A stretch of DNA of 64,000 nt from Pseudisothecium myosuroides. Taxonomy: Eukaryota > Streptophyta > Bryopsida > Hypnales > Lembophyllaceae. Location of the stretch: assembly GCA_951799445.1 (NCBI GenBank), contig OX637287.1, positions 4,402,001 to 4,466,000 on the forward strand, in the 5' to 3' direction. A program made the position numbers and the translations under genes. Shown here one piece after another: positions 12,501-24,137 of the stretch; the first letter of the stretch is position 1, and each line of letters starts with the position of its first letter. The notes under the pieces were generated by a model, which saw only the letters and a list, made by a program, of their open reading frames with translations, ran no database searches and was not told the origin of the DNA.

Positions 12501-12617
12501 GTACTGGATTGCAGCCGCCTTGTTCATTTTCTTGAAATCAGGGCCGTAGCGTTCCCCCTGCGGCGCTGGGACTGTCTCGAGGTGCACTATCACTGTCCCA
12601 TTCCTCATGTGAAAGTG
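12501..12617 (-). CDS. Possible internal exon of the same unidentified gene
   Basis: On the minus strand an open block reads HFHMRNGTVIVHLETVPAP... then GERYGPDFKKMNKAAAIQY, 39 codons, GC-richer than its flanks. It ends at a near-consensus donor (TAC|GTAATT) and may start after an AAAG acceptor at 12618. Codon use and composition look genuine. It ends in phase 0, whereas the exon at 10729-11071 needs two leading bases, so the two cannot be joined directly. Either a small exon lies between them or one boundary is wrong. A further GC-rich block at about 13208-13340 (YGESDDPRCGMTRKSSK frame, donor GTAATA) could be another exon but is weaker. Confidence 0.35.
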
Positions 12618-14944
12618 CTTTCAAATGAGCGAATTTACTGAAAACCCTGTTTCTATTACCAAAATCAGAACATGTATACACAACCAGATAGAAGAGAACG
12701 CAGGGACATATTTGATAAAATGGTGTGTTTCAGAGCGCTGTTATCAAGTGCACAATGCTCTAAAGACTGGGACTGGCATGAATTGCTCCAGATGGGCGTT
12801 TGGAAAAGTGCCAAGTTCTTAAAATTTTGCGATTATGGCGATGTGCTTGTTTGTATCAATATTCTGAACGAGTAGCTGAGAACACATGACACAAAATGCA
12901 AGAAACTGATTAATTAGGTTAAATAGAATCAAGATTCAAATGCGGGAGATAGTTGAGACCAGGTTTCACCTTCTTTGACGCCGAGAGCACCTCGTTCATT
13001 GGGTCTCCCGTAGATGAACAAGGGATCACGGATTCTATGCGTTGGTCTCCTTGGCTGAAGTGCTCAACCCATCCCAATTTTTCTCCACATCAGACCAATA
13101 CAGTTTTGTTACATAGACATGACCACATGGAAAACAGATGACGCTTTCAAAGTAGACATTGATAGTAATGAAGGAAACCAGGTAAGAAGGATAATTGAGG
13201 TTATTACGCGACCAAGGTCGGCTTTGACAAGGTTCCAATTCCATTTGGAGGATTTTCTCGTCATCCCACATCGAGGATCGTCCGATTCGCCATACAAATG
13301 CAGCAGCCCCATTCTGGCTTTGCGTCTTATTTCTTCACCGAGTCTTCAGGCGTTCTCGTGTCTAGGCGACAATACAGTTTGCATCTATGATCCTTGCTAT
13401 TGACTGAGCGTTTGAGGAAGCTAAGCAGCAGGCTCCGCCTCTTCGTTTTGGAGAGTTCAACTGTCCAATCCGCGCTTTTCGTAACATTATAAAGCAAGTC
13501 AAGACACGCTCCTTTCAGTAAATGGCTAGAGCCCTGTCAGATTCTTACATCTGAGGGAAATAGAGACCAATAACTGAAGCTACTCCTGTCTCAGCTATCC
13601 TGTCAGTCACCGAAGACACCTCATCGGCTTGGGTTAATAATTAATGTTATGTTGCATCTCATCAGGAGTGTTGGACTTTCACTTTCTTCCTGCTCCTTGC
13701 ATTGCCAGACCTTCACAGCAAGAAATGTTTTCAATCGAGATTGTGTTTCTGCTGAGACTACAGCTCACCGAGCAGTGAGAGCAGATTCCAGATCAGCGCA
13801 AGCTCTACGATGCACCGCATTGTTGATTGATCCTTGAAGAGCCTTAAGTGGCATTACTCCACATATAGACTTCAGAAGATCAAGACTTCAAAATGGAATT
13901 CACTTGCAGTTAAGATGTGAGAGTAAAACCATTTGCTCCAGTACTCAACTCGCACTCCGAAGGTTTTGTTTGGCTATTTGCTTCCACTGGGTTATGGTGT
14001 TCTTTCTAGGGAGAGAAACCACGTAATGTAACGTATTACCTCTCAATTTTGAGAAAGAGTGGTAATGCGGTGGCGGTTCATGGATTCGTTGAGGCGCCTG
14101 CCTGCTCTGATCTCTAACTTGACAAAGGAAGTTTCTTTCGTTACGTTGTTCCGACTCTAGTTAACTTGACTCTTCTTCTTCTCTCACATATAACATATAA
14201 AACCGTAGCAAAACTTGGCCAACTGTTGCTCAAGAATCCAAAAATAAATCAGCACATTGCTTTATGAACCTAGATGGTCATACTACAAGCTTTACTTAGT
14301 AAGTGTAATCCTCACATGCATACACTATCGGTTGAATAGACGCTTCTATTCAATATGTCATCATCTCATACAAAACTATATATTACATGTACTCTACTTG
14401 ATGTCTTTTCATAAGACTCATATAACTACTTTAACTTCCTCAAGAGATGTGTCCTAAAAGACAAACATTCTATTGGCTCATGCTCTAAGAGGCATGAACA
14501 ATATTGATGCTAATCAAAAGACTGCCTAGTAAATGTATTAAGTGACAATTGGAAAGAGCTCATCTAGTGGATGTAGAATCTCAACACTTCCACTCATCCA
14601 TGGTGATGGATGAGTTCCAAGGCTAAAGTGAGTTAATAGCAAAAAAAAAGCCTCATAGGATTTTTTAAAGACAAGACCTTACAAAACGTCATCCTCAATA
14701 TCAAAATAATGAAAAATTGTAATGAGATTAATTAGACATTTAACATAAATTTTAAAAATACTAAGAGAATTATCAAAATATTATTATGAAGAGGACAAGT
14801 TCTATGATTCTAGGCATGGGAGAAGGAATTTCTTAATAAAACAAGATTCTTACTAAAGAAAAAAAGAAAAAATCCTATTGAAGAAAAGATCTAATAGCTA
14901 AACATTTTGACTACGAGAAGGTAAAGTTTATCTATAGAAATCAA
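12618..14944. other. Mixed GC-richer and AT-rich DNA, no firm gene
   Basis: From 12.9 to 14.2 kb the composition is more gene-like than the surroundings, and several short open frames exist on both strands. None has a recognisable motif or runs beyond about 95 codons. The 5-prime part of the gene seen at 10729-12617 may lie here. From 14.2 kb onward it is AT-rich repeat-type DNA. Confidence 0.35.
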
Positions 14945-15619
14945 GGGTGGATGCAAGAAAGACCGGTACTATTTGGCATCACACTTGAAGTGCTAGAGTT
15001 TTTATGGGCTATAACTTTTCGAGCTTGAAGTGGACTTGCTTCAAATTTTTTTTTTAAGGAAGTCTACCTTGATAGTAATGAGACATGTTATTTTTCAAAA
15101 ATTTAAAAAATTAATTTTCTAATTAAATTTCAATTTGGCTAATTTATCACACTTTGCAATTTAGGGATTTTTAGTATTGGGGAGTATCCAAAACTAATGA
15201 TCTAGAGCTGAAATTTTTGTGGTCTATTCCCATAGTAGGAAGTCATGTTTCTACCAAAGGAAATTTAGAAATATTTTATTTTATGTCCTCTACATGCATG
15301 CAAATAGGGCTCCCTTCCGCGCGCATTTCTGAACATTGAAGATGGTTTTAAGATCATTCTTTTAGTGAAATCTCTTCATTATAAAGTTCTCCCAATTGGC
15401 CAATTTTTAGTTTTCTTAAAAAACTATTTTCCTATTTTTTACAAATTAAAATGTGATAGCACCTATTTTCTTGAGATTTTGCTAGTTCATAAGACTTTTG
15501 TAGTTCTCCTACGTAGAATTTTTTTTAAATTATTTTTCTAATTATACATTACTCCCCAAAAAAACATGAATACTCTAGAAAACGCTATTCAAAATGGTCG
15601 GTCTTTCTTGCAATCACCC
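14945..15619. mobile_element. MITE of the 4-bp-TSD family, 675 bp (copy 1)
   Basis: The left end is GGGTGGATGCAAGAAAGACC. The right end, read inward, is GGGTGATTGCAAGAAAGACC. Both are flanked by TCAA (14941-14944 and 15620-15623). The interior is AT-rich and non-coding and shares blocks with the copy at 61922-62657, for example gatctagagctgaaattttt and tgtggtct. Confidence 0.7.
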
Positions 15620-17523
15620 TCAATTCCACGAGTAGCCAAAAATAATCATATTTTTCTTGTGAAAGAAATCTTGTTACCTGATCAACCACCTATTAAGTAG
15701 TAGAGATGTACTGTGGCAAGATTTTCATTTTATTATTATTCTCTCTGATATTGCTTGTCAACATGTTTTGTCCTTGGGTGAATTTCTGAGTTTTAAAGAT
15801 GTTAGGATGTGAGTTTACAATTGCAAACCTAACAAGCTAGGCTTTGTAAGCCTAAATTGTGGAAATAAATAAAAATTGAACTTCAAAATACTTATTTTTT
15901 GTGGTTATACTATAACGTCTTTAGAATATTTTGCTATATATAATAAAAATATGACCTATTATCATGAAAAATGTAATAAGGAATATTAGGATTTGGTGAT
16001 CAATACTACACATGCAAACATTCAACAAAATGTTGAGGAAAATTGGAAAAAACAATCCAAATATTACTCTAGTAGCACATGATCCAACTATGGCATTTCA
16101 TGGGTTAGTATTGGGTTCAAAGACTTTGCATTATTTAATAAGTGCAAAACTATAGAACCTCACCATTTTGACTTTTTTTACACATTTTCAAACAATGTGT
16201 CAAGTAATATTTACTCCAAGTATGATACCCATGCAATCAATTAATTCTAGAAGTAAAAAATACATTGGTCAAAAAATGAAAAGAGAAATTACAACAATTG
16301 TAGTTGCAACTTTGAACCATTCTATCTATCGACTTTGATGATGTTAATCCTTAGAAAGAGCACCTTCACTTTATAGAAGCAGAAGCTTATGGCGTGAATG
16401 AATTTTTCATCTTCGCAATTCATCTTGCAAAAATACTTAATTGAAAATTTAATAGAGATGCTTGCAGTTCACATATTGTAGTCAACCTCCTATTGTAGCC
16501 AAAGCCATATCAACAAAATTTGGACTGGAGCATTTTGAAAATATGTTAATAGAAATGGGATAAAAAATATTATAGCCCCTAGACCGAAAAATATTAGTAT
16601 GGTCATAATCACCATGCTTCCCTTCATATTTTGAGCACTCTTTTATCTATTGCAATGTTTAGATGTTGGAGTGCTTGTAATTCTTTTACTGTTTTTTCCC
16701 TTGTGAGTTGTTGGATATTGGTCTACATTTGGAGGACCTTTGTGCTCATATTGTATATAATAGCCTCGAAAACCTTAGATTTAAAAAAGCAAACATCATG
16801 GAGATATAGTTGCTTGCTTTGAAGATGAAGTTAAAAATGGTGAAAGGACAATTCTTCTTCATTTGAATATGACTTTCTTTGGATCTTTGCATCAAAGAGT
16901 TGCACTCAATTTCAACTTTCACTTTAACAATTCCATCCCCAAGGCACCTTCATTTAATTAGGTAGGTGTGATAATTAGTGCCATAAAGGCATAAATGCTA
17001 TCATCACATGTCACTCCATACAGGTTGTTTCTATTGTTCCTTAATTAAATGCTACAACTACTTGTAAACTATCTTCAACAAACTGCATAATAACATATTT
17101 GCTTCTTCAATCCTCAAATATTATCCTTGGTTTGTGTCAATCATGCTAGTCAAGACTTGTATTATCCATATAATAGAATTAAGACAAAAAGACAAAAAAA
17201 AATCACATGACAACAAAGATTTATTATTTGCCAAAAGCCACCTCATTAACAATATTTGAAGTGCCAGAAAGTTAACCGTCAGTCCAGTTCTTGGATCCCT
17301 TTTCAAAGGCCACTTTGGATGATAGTCCCCACTTCTTTTCATAATTTGTGGTCCTTAGGCTACTTGTAGACACAACTGTGTTGATGTTGCAAGTTCAACT
17401 TTATAAGTTTTGGAGTGTGTTTTTGGAGTGAAGTGGTCCTCTATATTAGGCAAGTATATTCAAAATTCTCCATAGTCTCTTTTGAATCACGTGAATAGAG
17501 TATAATACAATCCTCAAGGTAGT
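15620..17523. other. Gene-free AT-rich stretch
   Basis: No open frame longer than about 63 codons has protein character. No inverted-repeat element could be delimited. Confidence 0.45.
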
Positions 17524-17545
17524 CACTAGTAGAAAAACGTTTCAT
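17524..17545 (+). mobile_element. Solitary CACTA-type terminus
   Basis: CACTAGTAGAAAAACGTTTC is typical of plant CACTA (En/Spm) element ends. I could not find the matching inverted end nearby, so only one terminus is called, probably a relic. Confidence 0.35.
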
Positions 17546-18988
17546 GAGTGACCAACTCAACAATGACTATATATCCTAAATGACTATTATATGACTATAG
17601 GTTGTTATATTAGTACCATTGTATAAGTATATTTGTACTACGTTGATTACAAGTCATTGGTGAATTGACCCCTTAGTGAAAAGTGAATAAGGTACTTATA
17701 AGATTTTTGTATGTCATATTCACGAATACAAATATATTTTTTAATGATTTTTGTTATGGAAGTATGAATATATTTTGGCTTATACATATTGTATGAGTAT
17801 GAATATACTTTGACTTGTATACATCGTATGAATATTGCTATTTGATCATTAATACATACTTATACAAAGTGATATATGCATGTATACAATGCACCATTTT
17901 TATGCTTATATCTTCATGTGAATATGAAATTCTTTGATATCCTAAATAGATTCTAATTGCAGCTAGAAATCTAGTATTTTTCCAAAGTGAAAACCTCTCT
18001 ACGCCACAAAATTATCTACAATTCTTCTTTGCTAAATAGTTTTCATAATTTACATGTTTGTAAAAAAATATTTTCAATTAAGGTTTGCAGATAATAATAA
18101 TTGAGGACAAAAAATATGAAACAATTTTTCAGTTACTTGAGGACAAAAGAATTGAGATAATATTGAATAGAATGGTGAAGATTCATTTCACAAAACAAAT
18201 ATTGACAGTGATGCTGGCAACAAAGGCAAGGCCAAAGGATTGAAAGGAATGCGCTGACACTAGTCTATTCACAAGTATAGGCAGACAATACACTTGGATG
18301 GCTGCCAAAAAATCATCAAAAAAGATTTCAACTTAGACAACCCTTTCATTGTGAAGAGAGTGTGTCAATGAAAGTGCAAAGTTGTTTGGATTAACAAGAA
18401 TAGTCACTTTCATGCACTTTTATGCAAGTGCAACGATGGCAATATTGATTTGCTACATTTGTCTTTCATTCCTACAACCATCAAGTACTAGAAATATAGA
18501 ATGAGAGAACCGGAATGGTGATGAAGAAATAATGTCTCTTATTTTATTTATTTATTCTTCAAAGTGATATTGTTTCGGGTATTGTTTTCAACTAAGGTAG
18601 ATACTTGAACTTCCTCAAATTAGCTTGCATTGATGCAACGCTCCTCTTTTTTGGTCTAGACACTAGAATCTAGAGCTAATAAATTGCCAATCCAAAAGAA
18701 TCCAAATCCACTGCTTATGACCAATTTGTTATAATCTTGATGAACATAAATCTTATTATTAGGTGGAAACTTCTTCCTCCTAAATTTTTATTTTAATTAT
18801 TGATGTGAATTTGTGCTTTGTCCAATCTAGAGTTCACCTTGCCTTTGGGAGAAAACATTCTTGACTTAGATTATATTCTCTTCTTTGCAGTTAATAAAAC
18901 TAGAACTACTTTGTCACAAAGTTTTGTGAATAGGTCCAAAAGAGCAAGAGGCCTTAGTTGCAAAAATGATTTACATATAATCTCTTAG
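17546..18988. other. Gene-free AT-rich stretch
   Basis: Simple, AT-rich DNA with no supported gene. It may include the inside of the CACTA-type relic that begins at 17524. Confidence 0.4.
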
Positions 18989-20085
18989 CCCCTAAAGTTC
19001 CAAGGCCATTTTTTTTGTCAAAAAACATTCAAAACAGTCATTTTTGCTATGTTTGCCTAAAAAAACAGAAAAAATATATTTCTTAAGATCTAATTGTAGG
19101 ATCTTATACTAGACTTGTTTCAAATCATAAGGTAAAAATTTCATATCATTTGATTGTATTAATTGGAAGATATTAGCATTCAAAGTTGGAAATTTTTTTT
19201 TGAACATTAGAGATAATAGTAACTGAGTATGTGCATTGCTACTCTCACAAGCCAGAGTTTAAAAAAAAAACAGGACAAAATTCCTATGAGCACCAAAATT
19301 GGAGTTTGATGGAGTTTGGTGTCATGTTTCTTTTATACCATTCTTAGTTAAACCTTCTTTTGATACATGTTTACAAGCATAGGACGAAATTTACAATTAA
19401 CTCTATTGTCTTGCAATTTCAAATGACTTTGACCACCATTTGTGGAAATTTTTTACTCTACAAACTTTGAACTCAAAAAAAATTATATTGAAGAATTGAA
19501 TTGAAACTCTAGAAAATATATTTCAAAAAAAAAATTGATTTTTATTCTTTAAAATATAATTAAGTAGAAGTAGGTCTAAGATTGAATAAAAAACTAAATT
19601 GTAATAGTTCTAAGGTGGAATTGAAACACAATAATCCCAATGGTGAGATTGTTCTAGCAAGCATACTTAACCATGACAAATAATGTTTTTTGAGAAAGTA
19701 TAAAAATTGCCTTCAATAATGAATCTTATTTTTTGAAGAAGATGCTTAGATTGCTCAAAAAACAAGATTGTCCATAACTTTCTCATTACTAGTCCAAATA
19801 GAATGAATCAAAACTTCACATGTAGACAAAAATATAATGTTTTAGAAAAAAATTAATTATTTTTTTTATTTTTTTTTATTTTTTTTTTGTGCTGCCCGTT
19901 GGCCTCCCCTTTTAGCTTATTGTGCCATAACTTTTGCCATTGGGCACCAATTGAAATAAAATTTATATTCCCAGGATGCTTACGTAGTTTTCCAAGCTTC
20001 ACAAAAAGTTTCAAAAAATGATGATGAATATTGAGATCGTATGAATCTATCCAAAATTGCATTTTGGCCCTTGTAGGGCCAATGA
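18989..20085. mobile_element. TTAA-family element, degenerate copy
   Basis: It begins CCCCTAAAGTTCCAAGGCC, preceded by TTAG rather than TTAA. It shares long interior passages with the clean copy at 9775-10551, including tagtccaaatagaatgaatc, a gccataacttttgcc passage and a gggcaccaattgaaat passage. The right end is eroded (near ggcccttgtagggcc) and placed only approximately. Confidence 0.45.
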
Positions 20086-20104
20086 TTACCACAATAACCT
20101 AAAA

Positions 20105-20930
20105 ACTGCCATAGCTTGCTTTAATCTAGCACAAATGATGAACAATCATTCCAAATGCTTTGAAACTTCACCACAATATAGATCAAGTTGTCAAGTAGCC
20201 ACATTTTAATTTTCACTCAAATCTAAAATATTGTTCAACTATATATAGTGAACATTTTTCTACTATTGATTTCAATCTAACCTTTCACGACCTCTTCACC
20301 CTAGTTGTATTTTATGTGTAACTCATAGAACCTAAGTCAATTGTAGCCAAAATTTTGATACTAGATAATAGATAAGTAAGAAAAAATACCTTCTAAGTTT
20401 CATATCCATATCACAAAAACTCAATAAATTGAAGCTCCCTAATAATTTTTTCTTAGCTGCCTTACAATTCAAATACCTTTACTTTGAAGTTTTATATCTC
20501 CTTTTCCTTTATACATCTGAAACTTAGCATCATGGTAGATCATCTATTCTAAAGCTTTGATTCAAAAGTTTTCCTTAATCCAACACTTTATCAAAACACA
20601 ATCCAAAAATCCTCACATCAATGCTTTTTTCAATAACAAATCTTCAACAAACATATAATTTAACACTCAAATATATTTCAATCATCAAAAAAACACCAAA
20701 GACCAAGAGGGAGATAAGGGACCAACCCTTGCCAACGACAACCTTGGGCACCTAGCCACCAACTAATTCTATCCCCTCTAACTTCAACATCAACTCCTAA
20801 CCAATCGGTTATCAGCCAACAGCTAACAAGAACAAATAACAAGAACTTCCTACACTACATACATTCTTCAACATCTAAAAATTCTATGTCAACTAGTAGA
20901 CAACCCACATCACGACAACAGGTTGCTATG
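20105..20930 (+). repeat. Dispersed 0.8-kb direct repeat, copy 1
   Basis: It matches 41490-42315 collinearly in the same orientation. Shared strings include caatatagatcaa/caatgtagatcaa, a taatgttcaact passage, ccatatcacaaaaactcaat, ttatcaaaacacaatcca and aacaagaacttcc. Boundaries are approximate, no terminal repeats were found, and neither copy codes. The family is unknown. Confidence 0.5.
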
Positions 20931-21966
20931 TACAACCGTCAATGAATGTATTAAAAACAATAGATATAAAATTATTTTATTTATCTATTTAAAAAAATTG
21001 TGCGTGCCAATGAAAGGAGAGACATTGCAATACACAAACACACCCTATTTTTTTTAATTTAAAGAAATTTTTTGATAACAATGAAGACGGTGACAACCAA
21101 AGTTTTGTATTTCAATTTGGATAAATCTTCTCTGATATAAATATCATTAACAAAATTATCCTTTCATTTGAACCCAAAAATAAAAATGCCACCAAGAATT
21201 GTAATTATTCCATAATATCTTGCCTTATTGGCATACATTGATTGTTTGTTTCCAGAGTTTAAACATTCAATCTTTTTGAAGCATGACGTTAAAACCGTCC
21301 TACAAAGTGGCACCAATATGGTGAATTTTGTGTTTTGCGGGATAATTGTAAAAAAAAACACCCTATTTTGTGTTGCATTAATTTTATGTTCTTCATCCCG
21401 TAGCTAATTTAGGGGATTTAGGATATTTGATTGCAAATATGAATTCAAAATTTGCAAATTCACCCTGTTGATCAGCAATCCCTATATTGGCTAAAATTCT
21501 ACCTCAAAAATCCTTGAACTACTAGTACATTGTCAAAAAGGCCTTTAATGGAGACATTTTAGCTAGAACTGCAACAAACAATAGAATTTAATAACCAATT
21601 TGCAACTTCCTCCACATTAGAAGTAGCCCATCTATTTAGTTAGTTTTGTACTATAGTACTCTCAATAATCCTTCACAACTTGCAAAATCCTTTCTTTTCT
21701 ATTTTTTTTCCTAGTACTCATTCACAAGGGGAGGACATTGAATCCTCCATTTGAAGTGGGACCAACAAGGTAAATTTTGTGTTTTGGGGGGATAAAAGTT
21801 AAAAAAGCCCCCTATTTTGAGCCATGTCTAAGGGATATTGTAGACCTTCCCTAGCTAATTTGGGGCCTCTGATAGCAAATATGAATTTAGAATTTGCAAA
21901 TTTTTTCATATGTGGCAAATAAAAAATTCTTGCGCTTTCTTCAAAGATAAATTTGGCCCATAGGGC
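20931..21966. other. Gene-free stretch with a repeated passage
   Basis: Two related passages (about 21300-21470 and 21757-21910) share a motif series around ccctatttt, a gctaattt passage and caaatatgaatt. A third, inverted relative lies at about 33100-33250. This is probably an old dispersed repeat whose ends cannot be placed. Confidence 0.35.
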
Positions 21967-22420
21967 TGACTTTGAATGGAGGATTTAGAGCCCGTTGCCA
22001 TTGAGGCCTGGACCTCCGATTCTTCGATGTCCAGGAGGGTGCCATTGACCACATTGGTCCAACTGGACGGCCGGCCGACCGACCCTCTAGCTTCCTATCC
22101 TTGCAAGCAGAGAATGCAGATCTGGAGGAGTCGGAGGGTTGACCGGAGGTCTCTTTTTTAAACTACAAGACAAGCTGATTTCGTGTTACAGGCCCTTTCA
22201 CTTTTCCCCTTCGTTGGTTTGTATGTACGTGGAAGATGGTAAACTTGATAACGTAGTCAAGCTACAGGTCCGGCTACAAATTTAGTTGTGCCTCCGACCT
22301 GAGGTCCAGCTGCATATCTGGCTGCAATGGCAGCCTCCCCTCCGATCTAAGGTCCGGGCCCCCTTGAGGAATCGGAGGTCCAAGCCTCAATGGCAACGGG
22401 CTCTTAGCGTCCTCCCTCTC
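21967..22420. repeat. GC-rich inverted repeat (possible MITE) upstream of the TPR gene
   Basis: The arm 21987-22024 (agagcccgttgccattgagg...) recurs inverted at about 22360-22408, with about 2 mismatches over 37 bp. Similarity extends outward with small gaps. The interior of about 340 bp repeats short motifs of the ggtcc and cggagg type. It is much richer in GC than other elements here. No target duplication was found, so mobility is unproven. Confidence 0.5.
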
Positions 22421-23251
22421 AAGGTAGCCAAAGATGCCTCTTTTGTCTTGTTTGTCTTGAAGGTAGCATATTGCACTAAATTCCATTATCTAATTCTGGG
22501 ATCAGTGCTGCTGGTTCCAGTTCGTTGGACGGGTTTTATTAGCGTCCTGCCTTTCTGAACCATACGGCTGTCTGCCACGACCAAGCCGCAGCCACTCGGT
22601 TCAAACATTCAAACTTGGGCGTCACCAGGGCCACACAAACCCAAAACGACTCCTTCTTGGGCAGCCCCTGCCAATTCTTTCCTTATGCCTGCCCAGCCCG
22701 CATCCTTTCTCCAGTTCACGCTTGCTCGCTTGCTCGCTTGCTCCCTCTTCGCCATCGCCACCTCACAGCTCTGCGCAGCCTAACTTATGCTGCATCTGCA
22801 GCTCGTTTGGGACGCCGGGATCTTGCCTTTCCACCTTGCTGGGCGTGAGCTGGCGCACCAGATTCCCTTGTGGATTGGCTCGGACCCCAACTGAACTTCC
22901 GGAGAACGCGCGCTTCCGGGAGCTTGGATTCGGTAGTGCAGGAACGCTCTCCGGTTGAAAGTTTGGTTTTTGTGAGCTTTTGTTCGATGAGAGCTGAGTT
23001 GATGTGCGATTATTAGGTTGCTTCGTGAGTGTTGGAGCGAATAATGGTGCATGGTTTGTGTGTGGGCGTGATTTCTTTGGAGTTAGGGTTAGGAGCGCAT
23101 TTGCGGAAGCGTGTTCAGTAATTAGGGTTGGGTTTTTTTTCTCTGGGGAATTTTTCATGGGGGTGGACCTGAATGTGAGAGGTTTGTTCTTGTAGCGGGG
23201 AGTGAGCAAGGGAGGGATTTGGAGCTGGTTGTATGTGAATTGCGGTATGCA
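22421..23251 (+). promoter_or_regulatory. Upstream/leader region of the TPR gene
   Basis: GC- and CpG-richer DNA leading into the TPR coding region; the promoter and 5-prime UTR should lie here. No TATA box is obvious in the last few hundred bases. Long antisense frames (22763-23749) mirror the GC-rich coding bias and are not called. Confidence 0.35.
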
Positions 23252-23881
23252 ATGGCTTCGATTACGAAGACAGAGAAAGCGCACCAGAAGTACCGTGCTG
23301 CTCAGTACGCGGAAGCGTTGGAGCTTTACACGGAGGCTTTGAACGCCGCGACGCAGCTGAACCATCGAATCGCGTTGCACAGCAACCGCGCAGCATGTCA
23401 TTTGAAGCTCCAGGAGTATAAGTTGGCCGCGGAGGAGTGCACCGCCGTGCTGGAGCTCGACGCCAAGCACGCGGGTGCGCTCATGCTGCGTGCGCAGACC
23501 CTCGTGGCCATGAAAGACTACCACTCCGCCTTGTTCGACGTCAACCGCCTGCTGGAAGCCAACCCGGATTCCGAGGTGTATCGAAACTTGCAGACGCGGT
23601 TGAAGACGCAGATGGCGTTGGCGACCATTCCCGAAGCCGAGAACGAAACGCCCCCGGGGTCGCCCTCGCACCCGCAACGGAAGCTGCCGGCGCTGGCGCC
23701 ACTGCCCAAACCCGCAGGATGGGCGGCCATTCCGAAGCCCAAGGGACACACTGGGGTGGATTACTCGCGATGGAGCAGCTTGGGCGACGACGTGAGTAGC
23801 GACGAAGAGGAGGAAGAGGAGGAGACGCAGTACCAGTACAGGCTCACCAACATTGGACTCAGCAATTACCGCGTTGTGTAA
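23252..23881 (+). CDS. Small TPR-repeat protein with acidic C-terminal tail, intronless
   Basis: A single exon encodes 209 aa starting MASITKTEKAHQKYRAAQY. Three tandem TPR motifs cover about residues 5-38, 39-72 and 73-106, showing the expected small/aromatic pattern (AAQYAEALELYTEAL; HSNRAACHLKLQEYKLAAEE; ALMLRAQTLVAMKDYHSALFD). TPRs are helical-hairpin protein-binding scaffolds, often docking Hsp70/Hsp90 tails or other partners. Residues 130-165 are proline-rich (ETPPGSPSHP, LPALAPLPKP). The sequence then reads PKPKGHTGVDYSRWSSLGDD, followed by an acidic run of D/E and the end LSNYRVV. There are no targeting or membrane segments, so it is probably cytosolic. The frame continues 11 codons upstream without an ATG, so 23252 is the start. 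Strong GC3 bias supports coding. The exact partner is unknown. Confidence 0.93.
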   Translation: MASITKTEKAHQKYRAAQYAEALELYTEALNAATQLNHRIALHSNRAACHLKLQEYKLAAEECTAVLELDAKHAGALMLRAQTLVAMKDYHSALFDVNRLLEANPDSEVYRNLQTRLKTQMALATIPEAENETPPGSPSHPQRKLPALAPLPKPAGWAAIPKPKGHTGVDYSRWSSLGDDVSSDEEEEEEETQYQYRLTNIGLSNYRVV

Positions 23882-23946
23882 AATATCTTTAAGCTTTTAC
23901 TCTCTGGCATCTGCTCTTTCAAAAGTAAGTGTCACGAGTTGGTTGT

Positions 23947-24137
23947 GCTCCGACCATTGTATAAATATGAAAATCACATATCAATCGGAATTGCATGCGT
24001 TCCATACGTGCTGCTTCTACCACGTAACAAGTGTGTTTTTCGTCGACCTTTGTATAAACTTGAGAACCACATATCAATCTGAATTGCATGCATTCCGTAT
24101 GAACTTGAGAATTATTTATCAATCTGTACTTCTACCG
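23947..24137 (+). repeat. Tandem duplication just after the TPR stop codon
   Basis: A unit of about 92 bp occurs twice, with a trailing partial third. Diagnostic strings are ttgtataaa, cacatatcaatc and aattgcatgc, each appearing in both units. It lies within the likely 3-prime UTR. The units are diverged, so the duplication is not recent. Confidence 0.55.

Noticed and set aside
22763..23749. 328-codon open frame antisense to the TPR gene
   Set aside because: It mirrors the GC-rich coding strand of the TPR gene, has no motif and a low-complexity composition. The sense frame has clear TPR repeats.
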